64,000 nucleotides of DNA from Sulfitobacter delicatus (GTDB lineage Bacteria; Pseudomonadota; Alphaproteobacteria; Rhodobacterales; Rhodobacteraceae), in NCBI RefSeq assembly GCF_900102535.1, contig NZ_FNBP01000004.1, forward strand, positions 310,001 to 374,000, in the 5' to 3' direction. This document shows, piece after piece, positions 8,730 through 19,800 of the stretch. How positions within the stretch are numbered: position 1 is the first letter of the stretch; each line of letters begins with the position of its first letter. The position numbers and the translations under genes were made by a program. The notes beneath the pieces were generated by a model, which made no database searches, had not been told where the DNA came from, and saw nothing but the letters and a program-made list of their open reading frames with translations.

Positions 8730-9635
8730 CTAGGCATCGACGACCTTGACAGTTATGTTCATGCCATCGCTTGGTGTGATTTCATTCCACATCACCATCA
8801 TTCTCTCCCGATCCAATACTATACAGCCATCAGACCAACTTGAATCTTTGCCTTCATGAATGAAGATGGAGTGATTGTCCGTTCCAGGAACCACAGCATC
8901 GGGCAGGTATATTCCTGGGCGCAAGTCACCCGTGACCGAGTCTTTCTTCGACTTCATTCGGGTCTTCGAGCATTTGACGTATGTTCCAGACGCAATCTTG
9001 ACGTCCGGGTCCCAGTAGCAAGTCTCGTTTAAAGAGATTGAGCCAGAAGAAAATTCAAGCTTCCCAGAGTCCTTCCCAGTCCGAGTTATTGACACCGTGT
9101 ACGCGCTTCGTACATCAAGTCCACTAACCTTTTCTGACTTTTCGATAGATTGAAATCTTGAACCCAGAGTGCCGATTCCACCCCGAAGAAGCTCTGCGAC
9201 TTCATGGAACAAGACCGACCCACCAGCCATCAAACCAGCTGACACAACGATATCCGTTCCAAACCAGATCCAAGACGTAATCCAGTGATCTGAAGCAGGC
9301 TCCCCCAAAGTCGCCATCAAACGAACTCCCGCCACAGCCACGAGTATGCTCAAAGCGATTGCTGCGATGTTCGCAGAGCGGGTCGCGTCCTTTCCAGATT
9401 TCTTATATGCGGGTGCAAACCGATCATCACCGTTGAGTTGACTGGCATTGAGATACACTTCGACAGATCGCTCAATCAGAACCGAGAATACGAACATGTA
9501 CTGAAACCGCGACCAGAAGGATTCTTCCCATCCTTCGGCGGGCACGATCTCTGCGCCCACCCAGCTGCCCAGCCACCCCAATCCCAGGCAGCCGGCAACG
9601 ACTGCCAGTCCTTGTCCAATCTTGTCCCAATGCAT
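8730..9635 (-). CDS. Membrane protein with C-terminal L,D-transpeptidase/DUF5675-like motif
   Basis: 301 residues, first gene of the cluster. Predicted membrane segments lie at about residues 8-28, 44-58, 88-108 and 120-142. They are followed by a soluble beta-rich C-terminal domain (about 172-301). That domain contains IHEGKDSSWSDGCIVLDRE, with His260 spaced to Cys271 as in the H-x(n)-S-x-GC signature of YkuD L,D-transpeptidases and of DUF5675/Tlde1-like folds. Seen directly: the hydrophobic segments and the motif. Inferred: a membrane-tethered enzyme or binding domain that could act on peptidoglycan or resemble a toxin domain. The ATG at 9635 starts a clear hydrophobic N-terminus. Confidence 0.7.
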   Translation of the reverse strand: MHWDKIGQGLAVVAGCLGLGWLGSWVGAEIVPAEGWEESFWSRFQYMFVFSVLIERSVEVYLNASQLNGDDRFAPAYKKSGKDATRSANIAAIALSILVAVAGVRLMATLGEPASDHWITSWIWFGTDIVVSAGLMAGGSVLFHEVAELLRGGIGTLGSRFQSIEKSEKVSGLDVRSAYTVSITRTGKDSGKLEFSSGSISLNETCYWDPDVKIASGTYVKCSKTRMKSKKDSVTGDLRPGIYLPDAVVPGTDNHSIFIHEGKDSSWSDGCIVLDRERMMVMWNEITPSDGMNITVKVVDA

Positions 9636-9951
9636 AGCGTTCCCCTCTGTATACAGATCTAAGCGTCTGCCACTAAATGTTGATCATCAACTTATCTTTG
9701 GTGTGCCGCACCCATTCGTTGCGCATCAAACCCGCTACCCGCCCGCCCTGCTGGTGGCAGAAATAAAGCATCATCTGATGCTGGATGCGAGCAATTTTCT
9801 TGCCGTTTGATCCTTCCCAGTTAGCCTTGGAGAGGTGCGTGCAAGGGGACTATCGTCTGGGCAAGACATCCATTCAAGAACATCGCAGCAATCAATAACG
9901 CGAAGAAATTTTTGGGAAAGAAGGGACGTTAGGCTCCAGAATCATTGATGG
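9636..9951. other. Intergenic region upstream of the three-gene cluster
   Basis: No gene is recognised. It should hold the promoter of the minus-strand cluster starting at 9635, but I could not fix promoter boxes with confidence. Confidence 0.4.
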
Positions 9952-10029
9952 TCAAAGCCAGAAGATCACGGTGGCGGCGAAGGCGATCGCGGAGAGGAAG
10001 ACCTACGGGCAAGCGGTATCAGCAAACCG
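9952..10029 (-). pseudogene. C-terminal remnant of an IS5-family transposase
   Basis: On the minus strand the frame reads ADTACP, a stop, then VFLSAIAFAATVIFWL and a natural stop at 9952-9954. This matches the common C-terminal ending of IS5-family transposases (YDKCPKVFLSAIALAATVIFWL type, from memory of the family). An in-frame stop replaces the usual Lys codon and nothing recognisable continues upstream. It is a short footprint of a lost element. Confidence 0.6.
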
Positions 10030-10102
10030 TGTTTGTTCGCACTTTGCTCTTCACGAGTAAACGGATAGGGTCGAAGGCCCCTCAGCCTGCTGGAGACCTG
10101 CC

Positions 10103-10395
10103 ATGCTCCGTTTCGATCCGACCGATTTCGGCCGCCTGCTCGTCCGCCTGACACCTCATGAACTGAGCCGGGCCGAGGGTATGGTTGTGGAGGCGCGAGA
10201 ACGGGCCGAAGCCGTCCGGAGATCGACGCCAGCGCCGAGGCTGACGGTCCGACGGCATCGTGCCCGCACTGCGGCGGCGACTGTCGTGTCCGGTGGGGTC
10301 GGACGCGCACTGGTGCCCAGCGATGGCGCTGCTCCGAGCGCCGGGCGACATGGTCAGGGCGAGCGGCACGCCGCTCGCCCGGATGCATCCGGGTA
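10103..10395 (+). pseudogene. Decayed IS1595-like transposase, N-terminal part
   Basis: The start region MLRFDPTDFGRLLVRLTPHE is followed, after a frame change, by CPHCGGDCRVRWGRTRTGAQRWRC. This is the zinc-ribbon of IS1595/ISXO2-type transposases. A further frame change gives SGTPLARMH, matching the TGTPLA motif that follows the zinc ribbon in the family. At least two frameshifts are needed to connect the parts and the DDE domain is absent. Confidence 0.6.
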
Positions 10396-10638
10396 TGTCA
10401 ATCGGTCAGGATCTCCACCTGTTCCAAAGCCTCATGCAGGGTGTGGCCATCTTATTCACTGACTACCTATCGAAAGTCCGTTGACGCGATGGCGGAGACC
10501 GCCGTGGAGCTACTGACCGAGGACACGGCGGACCCACTCCGGCTCCATTCCCCGCCAAGCGCGCTGGTGTTCCGCACCTCTATTTTGCACCCCGCGCCTG
10601 ACAGCCGGGCGCGCCCGACAAGCCGCCGCCCGCGAACG
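10396..10638. other. Intergenic region downstream of the giant genes
   Basis: No gene is supported. Short frames on both strands have poor composition. The GC-rich palindrome-like stretch near 10609-10621 could form a hairpin after the giant gene stop but has no T-tract. Confidence 0.35.
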
Positions 10639-13600
10639 TTAGGCCGCATCGGTGCGCACCGGCCGGATGACGGAATGCCCGACCACCCGCGCCTGCGCCT
10701 CGGGCAGCCTGTTTAGCACCTTCGCTGAAAGCGCCTCGGTTAGATCGGTCCCGCTCTCGACCTGTCCAAGGATCCAGTCGAAATCAAACGGCTCGACCTC
10801 CTGCCCCTGCGTGCGGTCCACGCGGCTGTGAAGCATCGACACGTCCAGCCAAGTCTCGGGATGCATCGCCGTCCCGTGCACCGCCAAGTGGAACCCTTCC
10901 AGCGTCGGGTCGAAGATCCCGCCCAGCTCCTCGGCCGCCTGATCCATCAGCGACCCACCCGGCATCCGGTACGCCCAGCGCGTCCCAGGCTGCTCGCCCC
11001 CGCTGGTCTGGTACAGCGTCACGTCCAGCGCCCAGGTCTCTTCGGCCCCGGCCCCGTCGAATGCCAGCCCCTCCACCACCTTATCGCCCAGGGTAAACTG
11101 CAGCGTGACGCCCGCCAGCTTCAGTGGCACGTTGGCCGCCCGCAGATGCAACCGGACCTGGCGCATCGGCGCGGCCCCGCGCGACCCTTTCAGATCGAAA
11201 TACCCCGACGCGTACCGCTCCAGCATGGATATCCCGTCCTGCACCCGCAGGATCTCGGCGCGCATCTCGATCTCCATCAGGCTGACCTGCGCATCGGCCT
11301 GCGGCGCAACCAGCGCGCGGCCCTCGGCATCCGCTAGATAGGCCGCATGGTACAGGTCGATCCGGTGGCCGATCTGTGGTGACGGGCGGCGCAGGATCGG
11401 CACGAACCGCCGGTGCACATGCAGGGGATAGCGCCGCAGCGACACCGGGCTGGAAATCGCGAAAGGCTGACCGCCCGCATCGCGGAATTCCAACAGCCCG
11501 TTCGCAGCGCCCAGCACCGGCACCAGCGCATCCAGAGACTGCACCTCGTCGGCCGCCTCTTCGCCGCCGCGTCGGCGCACCAGGTCCATGTCACGCGCGG
11601 TTCGGGTCCAGTCGGCAAACGTCACCTCCGATTGCCGTGTGATCCTCGCGGCCCCCGCCCCTTCCATGGTCAGCGGCGTTACCACCGTGAAATCCACGAG
11701 CGCCACAAGCTGCGGCAATTCCATGCGCCCCTGTTTCTCCAGTTCGGCATCGGCGATCTTTTTCGGACGGCGCAGCACGCTCAGCGTATGCCGCCCGTCG
11801 CCGCGCGGCTGCAACAGCAGGACCACGCGCGCGTCTTCGGGCAGATCGCACAGCTTCGCCAGCCCGTCGCCGCCCTGCGCGTACAGCACCGCGCGGGCGA
11901 TTTTCACGCGTAGCATTCCGCCCTCAGCCCGAACCGTAATCAGCGCGGAGTCCGTGTCCGCGCCCAGCGCCCGTCCCTGCAGCGCAATGTCACCCGTCAC
12001 GTCGATCCAGGTGGCGTGGAACCCGTCGATGGCAGCCCCATCCCCGCCGCCGTCCGCGGGCGGCGCGACAAAGCTCCAGGCCGGATCTGCGAACCGGGTC
12101 ATGCCGATGCCCAGAAAGCTCTCTTCCAGCTCTGCCGGCAGGACGCCGTCGTCGGGCATGTCCGGCACTTCCAGGTGCAACATGTACTGGCTGTTCACTA
12201 GCGCCGGATCGGGCGATTCCCGGCCCTCGAAATGCAGGCCCACCGGCCCCTCGACCCGAACCGTGGCCTGGCGCGACGGATCGTCCGGCAGCGCGAAATA
12301 GCTCAGCCGCGGGTCCGGGCCAAGTTCCTTGCGCAGCCTGTCGACATGCAATTCACCTTCGGTGGAATAGGTGTTGATCGTCTTCAGATCGGCGCAGACC
12401 CGGTCGGCCAGTCCGAACTGCGCGAACGGCGGTTCCGCCAGAACGCAGGCCACGGGCAGCGTCGGTTCGCCAATGGCCGCGTCGTCCTTGGGACGACGCA
12501 ACAACGGGAAGAGCGTGCGCAACTGCGGGCGCGTGACATCGCCCTGCAACGGATCGGCCAGCATCGCCACCCGCACCGGCCAGGGATCGCCGCTTTGGGC
12601 GTCGCGCATCTCGTAGACCTGCGAGTCGGTCTGGCGGTGCAACGCGGCGTACCGGCTGAAGAACCGCACCTTGAATCGGAAATAGGTGGCCGATCGATAG
12701 GGCCAGTCCTGCGTCACAAGCCGCGTTTCCGAAGGCGGCGGCGCGATCACGATCGGTTTGCGCGGATCGCCCCGTGTCGCGTCGAAACCGAAGAACGCGT
12801 CTTCCTCGAAGGCCGCCAGCACGCCCGACCTGACCTGTCCCGGCTTGTCCGGTACCGTCATCGGATCCTCTGCTTCAAGCGCCTGGCCCGCCTTGGCCAC
12901 CGCCTGCGGCTGCAGCCCCGGCAGAATCGTCAGTTGTACGGCCGGATGGGTGGCCACGCTTTTGGCGGGCACCGGCTCGATCCAGCGATAGATCGGCCGC
13001 CCGGTGGGCTGCCATTGCTGTACCTCGATCTGGGCGCGGCCGAAGATGCGGTTCGTCTCGTCCGGCAGGTATTCGACCGTGAAAGCGCGCAGGCGTTCCT
13101 GCGGTTCGGCGCGGACGGACGTGTGCGCGGGCCAGTCGGCCTCTTCGATGGCGCGTACCGTTTCCAGATGCAGCCGCGGCCCGTCGAACAGCACGAATCC
13201 GTCGTACTCTCCTACTACGAGTTGCCGCATCCCGGGATGGAACACACCGCCCTTATCGGCATCCGCAAGATGCGCCATCTCCACGCCCGGATGCACCGCC
13301 AACCGCGTCACCCAGCCGGCCGGCACCTTCAGCTCGTTCCCCCCGAAGGCCAGCTTGTCGCCATAGGTAACCGTGATCGTCCGCTGCGCCTCCGCGATGA
13401 TCTTCGCGATCAGCTTGTACAGCGCCACGACCTGCGCCGCGGCCTTCCGCTCCTCGTCATCGACCGTATCGTCCTCGGTCGGCATGTTGGCCGTGATGTC
13501 GTCCAGCAGACCCTCCAGCCGCGCGGGGTCATAGGGCTGGATCTCCAGCGGCGCGACCAGGCTTTCGGCGCCGCCCCTTTGGCCGCGGATCTCGTCCGCC

Positions 13601-16600
13601 CCGGCGGCAAAAACCGCCAGCCGCCGCACCGCCAGATCGGGCAGCCGGTTCAGCAGATCCACGTTGTCCTGCCCCGCCACGGCGGAAACGCCCGCCTCTG
13701 CCAGCATCCGACGCAGCACGTCGGTGCCCAGCTCTGTCAGGAACACTTGCGCCAGCCCGATCGCCTCCAGCAGCTCGCTGCCTCGCGCATGGCCCCCGGT
13801 CGCATCGGCCCACAGCGCCGAATTCCGGGACCAGCAGTCGAAATCGGCGAACGACACGCCGGGTGCCGCGATCCGGATGTCGCGCGACGGGCCCACGCGC
13901 CAGTCTTTCGTGTCCTTCGCCAGCAGGATGACCTTGCCGTCCCGCTCCTGGTTGTCCGGTGCCTCGGCCAGCCGCGGCACGTCGAAGCTCAGGCACCCGC
14001 CCGGCGCCGCGTCCTCCGCCCAGGCCAGCCGCAGCCAGACCGCACCGAACGTGGCCAGTTCGCCCAGCGGGACCGTCAGGCAGCCGGTTCCCGCGTCATG
14101 CTCCAGGTCGGTCAGCACGGTCTCGGTCCCGTCCTCGCGCAGCGCGCAGACCCACAGGTCGTCCACCGTCAGCCCGCCAGAGAACGACACCCCCAGCAGC
14201 CGCACCAGGTCGGTCCCCTCGGTCAGCCCCCCGGCCCCGTCGGGCCGCCGGAACAGATCCAACGGCCGCCGCCCGCCGCCCACGCATTCCAAGACCAGCC
14301 GCGGATCCTGTTGCGCCAGCGGCTGCACCTCGTCCGGCACCGTGTCGCCGCCCAGGACGCTCACCTCGGCTTGGCTGATCGCGGTCCGCCGCAGATAAGG
14401 CACCAGCGCATCGTCCTGCGGCAACAGGCCTGTATCTACCAGATCGGCCAGCTTGCCCGGCACGAACGGCCCGGCATCGCCGCGCAACGTCGCAGGAAGT
14501 GCGCCCGACCCCGGCACCCAGAAAGTCGAGATGCCATAGCTGTAGCCATAGGCCAGCGCCGGCAGGTCCGGCGCGTCGGGACAATCCTCGACCACATAGG
14601 CCCGGATCGATTCCAGCGCCTGCTTCTGCGCGAATTGCACCGGGTCCAGCTCTGCCCCGCCCTGCCCCGGCTCTGGCCGGTTCGGCGACGCCAGCGGCAT
14701 GCCCGCGTAATCCACGTAAAGACCCGCCCGCCCCGGGTTCAGCACCGGCAGCGTCGGCATCACGGCCCGGGACGCGAACCAGTCGTCGTCTTCGCCCACG
14801 TTTCCGGTGACCGGATCGAACGCCACGGCCTTTTTCGCCAGCCCCACCAGGCTCGCATGTCCCACGGGGCCGCCGCTTTCCTCGGTCGCCCGCCGCGCCC
14901 GCACGATATAGCCGAACCCCGAAATCGCGGCCGAGATCGCGTCGAGCCGTTCGGCCAGCGCTCCCGGCGCGCTCCCAAGCGTGATCGGAATGCGGATCGG
15001 CAGCGGCTGCGGCCCGGCATCGGGCAGGAACCGCGCGGCGATGGCCGGGGCCTCGCCCGTCATCTCCAGGACCCGCCGCCCAAAGGCGCCGGTCAGATGC
15101 CTTGCCGTCGCCTGCTTGGCCTCGGGCGTCGGCAAGTCGAACCCCACCGGGAAACAGGGGCCGATCAGCCGGTCCAACAGACCATCGGGCCCGGCAAGCC
15201 CAAGGAACCGCCGCTTGAACCAGTCCGCCCCGCCCAGCGCCGCCCGGATCGTGTCCGGCTCGCCCAGATCGGCCCCCGCCGCCAGCGCATCCACCACCAG
15301 CGCCCCGAAATCGCGGCGCAGCGCCTCGCTGCCGTCAAACGCGCCCAGGATGTCCTGTTCAAAGCCTTCGAACAGCCGCGTCAGGTCTTCCTCCAGCGTC
15401 CCGACGGCCGGCAAGGCCGACGCGACCGGCGCGGTGTTGAACCGCCCCTCGGTCAGGAACGCCCGCCGGAACTGCTCCAGAACCCAGGCCTCGGCCCCGG
15501 TTTCGCTTTCCAGCTGGACCGAAACCGCCGCCAGCTGTTCCTGGAACGCCCGGAACTCGGTCTGCCAGACATCCCATGTCACCGTGCCCCCGGGCGGCGT
15601 CCCGAATGCCGCGCTGACCTCTTTCAGATCGACGAACCCCGGCACGATCTTCTTCAGATCCTCGTTCAGGTGCACCAGCGGGCTGTCTGCCAGCGCGGTC
15701 TTCAACTCCTCCAGCAGCAGACGATACAACTTCGTCTCGTCCACGTCGTGACCGCCCTGTTGCGGCAGTTCGTAGTACCCTGCGATCCGACGGGTCAGCC
15801 GTTGCAGGATCGCGCCCTTGGGCCGGGCGGCTACAGCCTTGTCCATCGCCGGTTCGACGAAATGCAGCGCCGCACAGGGCACGTCGAACAGGCTCAGCAC
15901 GCTGGCCCGCTTGAACCAGTGCAGCACATCCGCCGGCATCGCCGCACCGGGGTCAGGCTTGGCGGGCGCGATCCCAAGCAGATCTCCCGCGAAATTCGGG
16001 CTCAGCGCGATGTCGTCCAGCTGGGTGGCCGCCGTCAGCAGCGACGGCGCCCGCTCTTCGATCCGCGTCAACAGGCGCGAAGCCACGGCGCTGGTCTGCG
16101 TCGTGGTGCCACCGTCGGCTTGCAAGAACGGATCGGCGGCCGTGTAGGGATCGAAGATGCCCGATCGCGCCTCGAATGCCGGTTCCGGATCGGCGAGATC
16201 GGTTTTGAACGCCACCGTGGCCAGGTCGGCGTCGATCTGCGGCGCAGCGAAGTGCAACGACGCCAGATCCAGCCCTTCGGGCAGGAAGACCACAAAAAAC
16301 CTGGAGCTCTCTTGCAGCGGCTGCTCTGTCTTCAGCGGCACGGTCAGGCCCGCGTCCTGCGCCAGCGGCGCGGGCCATTTCGCCGTCGCGCGCAGCAGGT
16401 CGACCGCCCGCGCCTGCGCGATCAGCCGGTCGCCCTCCGCCGGTACCTTGTAGAATTCAAAGCTTTCCGACACGTCCACGATGTCCGTGTCGAACGCCAG
16501 CCCGGCGTCCAGCCGGTAATACGCCTGTTTCGACCGCCGCAGCCACGCGCGGACCTGCGTCCAGCCGAACGACGGATCGGCGGGCACCGGGTACAAGCGC

Positions 16601-16824
16601 GTCAGTTCCTCGACCGGAGCGGCCGCGCTGCCGTCGACCTTGAACAGGTGGAACGTGCCGTGGGCGATCCGGCTCAACGCCTCTTCGATCTCGGCCTGCG
16701 CGCCGCCCTCGCTGTCCGACGTGCTTTGCAGCGCCAGGTGCACGCCGATCACCGAAACGTCGTCGATCTCGCCGTGCAGCTCTCTCGGTTCGGCCTCTGC
16801 CGCAACATGATAGATCAGGGTCAT
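10639..16824 (-). CDS. Giant protein 2 (2061 aa), no recognised family
   Basis: Second of two tandem giant genes. The ATG at 16824 (MTLIYHVAAEAEPRELHGEI) overlaps the stop of giant gene 1 in an ATGA tetranucleotide, so the two are translationally coupled. An in-frame extension upstream to 17082 lies inside gene 1 and has unnatural sequence. The protein is acidic and alpha/beta, with no signal peptide and no obvious transmembrane helices. I see no catalytic signature or internal repeat. The last third reads beta-rich (for example FDLKGSRGAAPMRQVRLHLR, LKLAGVTLQFTLGDKVV) and suggests strand-rich structural domains. The frame is fully intact over 6.2 kb beside much decayed DNA, which argues for selection. 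A 1601-codon plus-strand frame over it is an Arg-rich shadow. Function unknown. Confidence 0.85.
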   Translation of the reverse strand: MTLIYHVAAEAEPRELHGEIDDVSVIGVHLALQSTSDSEGGAQAEIEEALSRIAHGTFHLFKVDGSAAAPVEELTRLYPVPADPSFGWTQVRAWLRRSKQAYYRLDAGLAFDTDIVDVSESFEFYKVPAEGDRLIAQARAVDLLRATAKWPAPLAQDAGLTVPLKTEQPLQESSRFFVVFLPEGLDLASLHFAAPQIDADLATVAFKTDLADPEPAFEARSGIFDPYTAADPFLQADGGTTTQTSAVASRLLTRIEERAPSLLTAATQLDDIALSPNFAGDLLGIAPAKPDPGAAMPADVLHWFKRASVLSLFDVPCAALHFVEPAMDKAVAARPKGAILQRLTRRIAGYYELPQQGGHDVDETKLYRLLLEELKTALADSPLVHLNEDLKKIVPGFVDLKEVSAAFGTPPGGTVTWDVWQTEFRAFQEQLAAVSVQLESETGAEAWVLEQFRRAFLTEGRFNTAPVASALPAVGTLEEDLTRLFEGFEQDILGAFDGSEALRRDFGALVVDALAAGADLGEPDTIRAALGGADWFKRRFLGLAGPDGLLDRLIGPCFPVGFDLPTPEAKQATARHLTGAFGRRVLEMTGEAPAIAARFLPDAGPQPLPIRIPITLGSAPGALAERLDAISAAISGFGYIVRARRATEESGGPVGHASLVGLAKKAVAFDPVTGNVGEDDDWFASRAVMPTLPVLNPGRAGLYVDYAGMPLASPNRPEPGQGGAELDPVQFAQKQALESIRAYVVEDCPDAPDLPALAYGYSYGISTFWVPGSGALPATLRGDAGPFVPGKLADLVDTGLLPQDDALVPYLRRTAISQAEVSVLGGDTVPDEVQPLAQQDPRLVLECVGGGRRPLDLFRRPDGAGGLTEGTDLVRLLGVSFSGGLTVDDLWVCALREDGTETVLTDLEHDAGTGCLTVPLGELATFGAVWLRLAWAEDAAPGGCLSFDVPRLAEAPDNQERDGKVILLAKDTKDWRVGPSRDIRIAAPGVSFADFDCWSRNSALWADATGGHARGSELLEAIGLAQVFLTELGTDVLRRMLAEAGVSAVAGQDNVDLLNRLPDLAVRRLAVFAAGADEIRGQRGGAESLVAPLEIQPYDPARLEGLLDDITANMPTEDDTVDDEERKAAAQVVALYKLIAKIIAEAQRTITVTYGDKLAFGGNELKVPAGWVTRLAVHPGVEMAHLADADKGGVFHPGMRQLVVGEYDGFVLFDGPRLHLETVRAIEEADWPAHTSVRAEPQERLRAFTVEYLPDETNRIFGRAQIEVQQWQPTGRPIYRWIEPVPAKSVATHPAVQLTILPGLQPQAVAKAGQALEAEDPMTVPDKPGQVRSGVLAAFEEDAFFGFDATRGDPRKPIVIAPPPSETRLVTQDWPYRSATYFRFKVRFFSRYAALHRQTDSQVYEMRDAQSGDPWPVRVAMLADPLQGDVTRPQLRTLFPLLRRPKDDAAIGEPTLPVACVLAEPPFAQFGLADRVCADLKTINTYSTEGELHVDRLRKELGPDPRLSYFALPDDPSRQATVRVEGPVGLHFEGRESPDPALVNSQYMLHLEVPDMPDDGVLPAELEESFLGIGMTRFADPAWSFVAPPADGGGDGAAIDGFHATWIDVTGDIALQGRALGADTDSALITVRAEGGMLRVKIARAVLYAQGGDGLAKLCDLPEDARVVLLLQPRGDGRHTLSVLRRPKKIADAELEKQGRMELPQLVALVDFTVVTPLTMEGAGAARITRQSEVTFADWTRTARDMDLVRRRGGEEAADEVQSLDALVPVLGAANGLLEFRDAGGQPFAISSPVSLRRYPLHVHRRFVPILRRPSPQIGHRIDLYHAAYLADAEGRALVAPQADAQVSLMEIEMRAEILRVQDGISMLERYASGYFDLKGSRGAAPMRQVRLHLRAANVPLKLAGVTLQFTLGDKVVEGLAFDGAGAEETWALDVTLYQTSGGEQPGTRWAYRMPGGSLMDQAAEELGGIFDPTLEGFHLAVHGTAMHPETWLDVSMLHSRVDRTQGQEVEPFDFDWILGQVESGTDLTEALSAKVLNRLPEAQARVVGHSVIRPVRTDAA

Positions 16825-19800
16825 AGCGCCGCCCTCGTCTTCTTCAACGCTTCGAATTTCTTCATGGCGTCCAGGTACTTGCCGCCGGTCTCGGTCTTGG
16901 ATTCCACCTGCGTGGTGGTCTGGCCGTCCCGCAGCTTGTATTTGACCTGGGACGAAAACCGCAGCTTGAACCAGCGCGAGATCCGGACCTCGACAGAGAG
17001 CTGTCCCAGCCCGTCGATCTTGCCGCTGTCGTGGTAGGAAATCGACAGCATCAGCCCCAGATAGACCGTCACCATGCCCCAAAGGGTCACGGACCCGGCG
17101 ATCAGCAGAACCAGCGACACCGACAGCCCGTCCTCGCCGTTAGGCGCGCTGCCGATTGTCTTCTGGTACCGCAGCACCACGCTGATTGAGATGAATACGC
17201 CGCCCGACACCGGCCCCAGCGAAAAGCCCAGCGCCGCCGAACCGCCCAGCCCGGCCTCGACCACCACCATCAGCTGCTTGTCGAATGGGCGGTATTCGGT
17301 ATCTACTTGGATATAACCCGCACCACCGATGATGAAGATCGTGAACAGGAACGGTAGCTCGCGCCGCGACAGGTTGAACCGGTTCGCGATGATGAAATCC
17401 GGATAGGCCCGCAGCGCGAACCGGTTGGAAATCTGCAGGTTGCTGACGCCCGACGTGCCATACATCAGCGACAGCGGCGGGATCGCAAACTTGTGCTCAA
17501 CGCCCACCGGGATGCCGTTCTCCTTGATGAACACCAGACCGCCCAGCTCGTCGCCGAAGATCGACCCCAGCGTGTCTTGGATAAACCGCATCGTCTGATG
17601 AATGCGGATTTTGGTGGGATCGAGCGTGAAGTTCAGCTTGTCCTCGCTGCTGTAGGTGATCATCACGTCCTGCAGCGTCACCATCACCTGTCCGCCGACC
17701 ACCGCCTCGATCGTCGTCAGCATCAGCGCCCTGTCGGTGACCGCGACCTCCTCGCTGTCCTTGCTGGCCTCGGCGCGCAGAAAGGCGGTCAGCCGCGAGT
17801 CCCGCAGGAACAGCGTGAACGGCCCGATAGAGAACATCGGCTGGCGCCCCGGCAACGGCACATCCAGATCCGCCTGCACCCAAGCACGGCCAGTTTTGGC
17901 GTCCAAGTCATGAGACAGACGCACCACCTCGCGCAGTCCCTCGGGCAGCTTCGCGCTTGGCAGCATGTCGCGAAGGTTGATCCCGCCCAGGTCCGGCAGT
18001 AGCCGATTCAGCAGCTGGTCCTCCTCGAACTCCGGCACAAACCGATCCCCAAAGGTCTTGAAGTCGAACTCCAGCCCAAGCGCCTTCAGCGCGTCGCCCA
18101 GACGGTCCAGCCCTGCGCGGATCGCTGGCGTTTCCAAGACATCCTTCGCTTCGTCCAAAAGCACGCGGATGCGCTCAGCGTTGACCTTGAGCGCAGCGAT
18201 CTCGGGGGCCTGTGTCGCCGCGCTGATGAACTGCAGCGCCACGCCCGGCATCGCCCCGGGCTTGGCGTCGCCCGCACGCGCCAGGATATCCAGCCCACGG
18301 TCCAGATAGGCGCGGACGTTGTCGCCCGAATCGGCGATCTGGTTACCGATCTCGTTGACCGTGCCCAACAGCTTGTCGGCGCCGTTCAGGACATCCTCGC
18401 GATACTCGTTCCACTTCGTGATATCCGCAATCGCATCGTCCAGATCGCCACTGAATTCTTCCAGCGCCTTCTGCAACTCTTCAACTGCGGCTTTTTTGAC
18501 GCTTTCTGCTCCGTACAGCAGTTTGGCCCTGACGCCGACTAGTGTGTCGCAGGCCTTCTTGGCCTTATCGATCCCGGACAGCGGCAGCGACGCCAGCTCG
18601 TCCAGACGGTCCGAGACCTGCTCGGCGAATTGCTCGGACAGCTCCAGTGCCAGTGCACGGGCTTCCTCCACCTTGTCCGATGGTGGCCAGGGCACCGTCT
18701 CGAACAGCCCGTCGACCAGAGGCAGCACGACCTGCCGCGAAAACTCGTCCCGCACCCGAGCATTCACGACCTGCGCCGCCGACGCGATGCGGGCCTCGAA
18801 ATCCGACAGCCAGGCCTCCGCCGCGCCCAGCCCGACTTCAGCCGCCCGGTCGGCCAGCCGGGTGTTCGCCTCGATCCAGCCCCGCGCATCCGCGACCGCC
18901 TCGTCGAACGCGGCCAGCTCGTTTTCCCAGGTCTTCAGGAACCGGTGCAGTTCGGCCTTCGTGGCATCCAGCACAGCCTGCGCCAGGTCGCCGATGCCGG
19001 AAAGCTGGGTGACGACCTCGTCAAAGACGGCGTCGTTCAGGTCGGCCACCGCCTGATGCGCCTGTTCCGAAAATGTCCCTAGTTTCTCGAGCTCGCCGAC
19101 AGTCAGCGCCAGAACCTCCCGGTTCAGCTCGCGGATCTCTCCGATGCCCTGTTTCGCCGCAGCGCCCGATTGATCGACAAGGGCCCTCGACCGCGTCTTC
19201 AGATCGTTGATCTCCAGCGCGTCGGCTGCCTCCCGCACTTTTTCGAGCGCCACCTGCGCCTTGGCCTTTTGCCCGGCGTCCTTGATCTTGTCGACCTTCG
19301 CCTGGGCCTGCTTCAACCGCTCTTCGATATCCGCCTGTGTCGGCACCTTGGCGATCGCGCCCTTCGCGCGTTCCACTCCCTTGGTGACCGACGCCTCGAC
19401 ACTGTCGAACGTATGAAACGCCTGCGCGCCCAGCCCCATCGCCTGCCGGATTGCCTTGGCGACGCGCGCGCCAACAGCATTAGCCGACACGCCGATTTCC
19501 GTCGCCGCGCGGCTGCGCAATTCGTCCAGCGCCTGTTCCGCTTCCTTCTCCAGATTTTCCAGTTCCGCGGACAGCTCTGCAAAAGCCGCGTCGATCCGGT
19601 TGCGCGACCAAGGCATGTTCCGGTCATAGCTGCGGGCAAAGGCATCCAGCCGCGCGCGGGCGTTGTCCATTGCCACATGCACATCCGCGCGCCAGTCGGC
19701 AGTGATCGCCCGCACCGTCGCCACGCCGGACCGCAGCTCTCCCAAGTTGCGCGCAGTCTCGTCAAAGAACGCGTCGCTTTCCGCCGTGATCGCCTCGATC

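Noticed and set aside
12232-17037. 1601-codon open frame on the plus strand over giant gene 2
   Set aside because: Arg-, Gln- and His-rich sequence with no motif, antisense to an intact natural-looking gene; typical shadow in GC-rich DNA.
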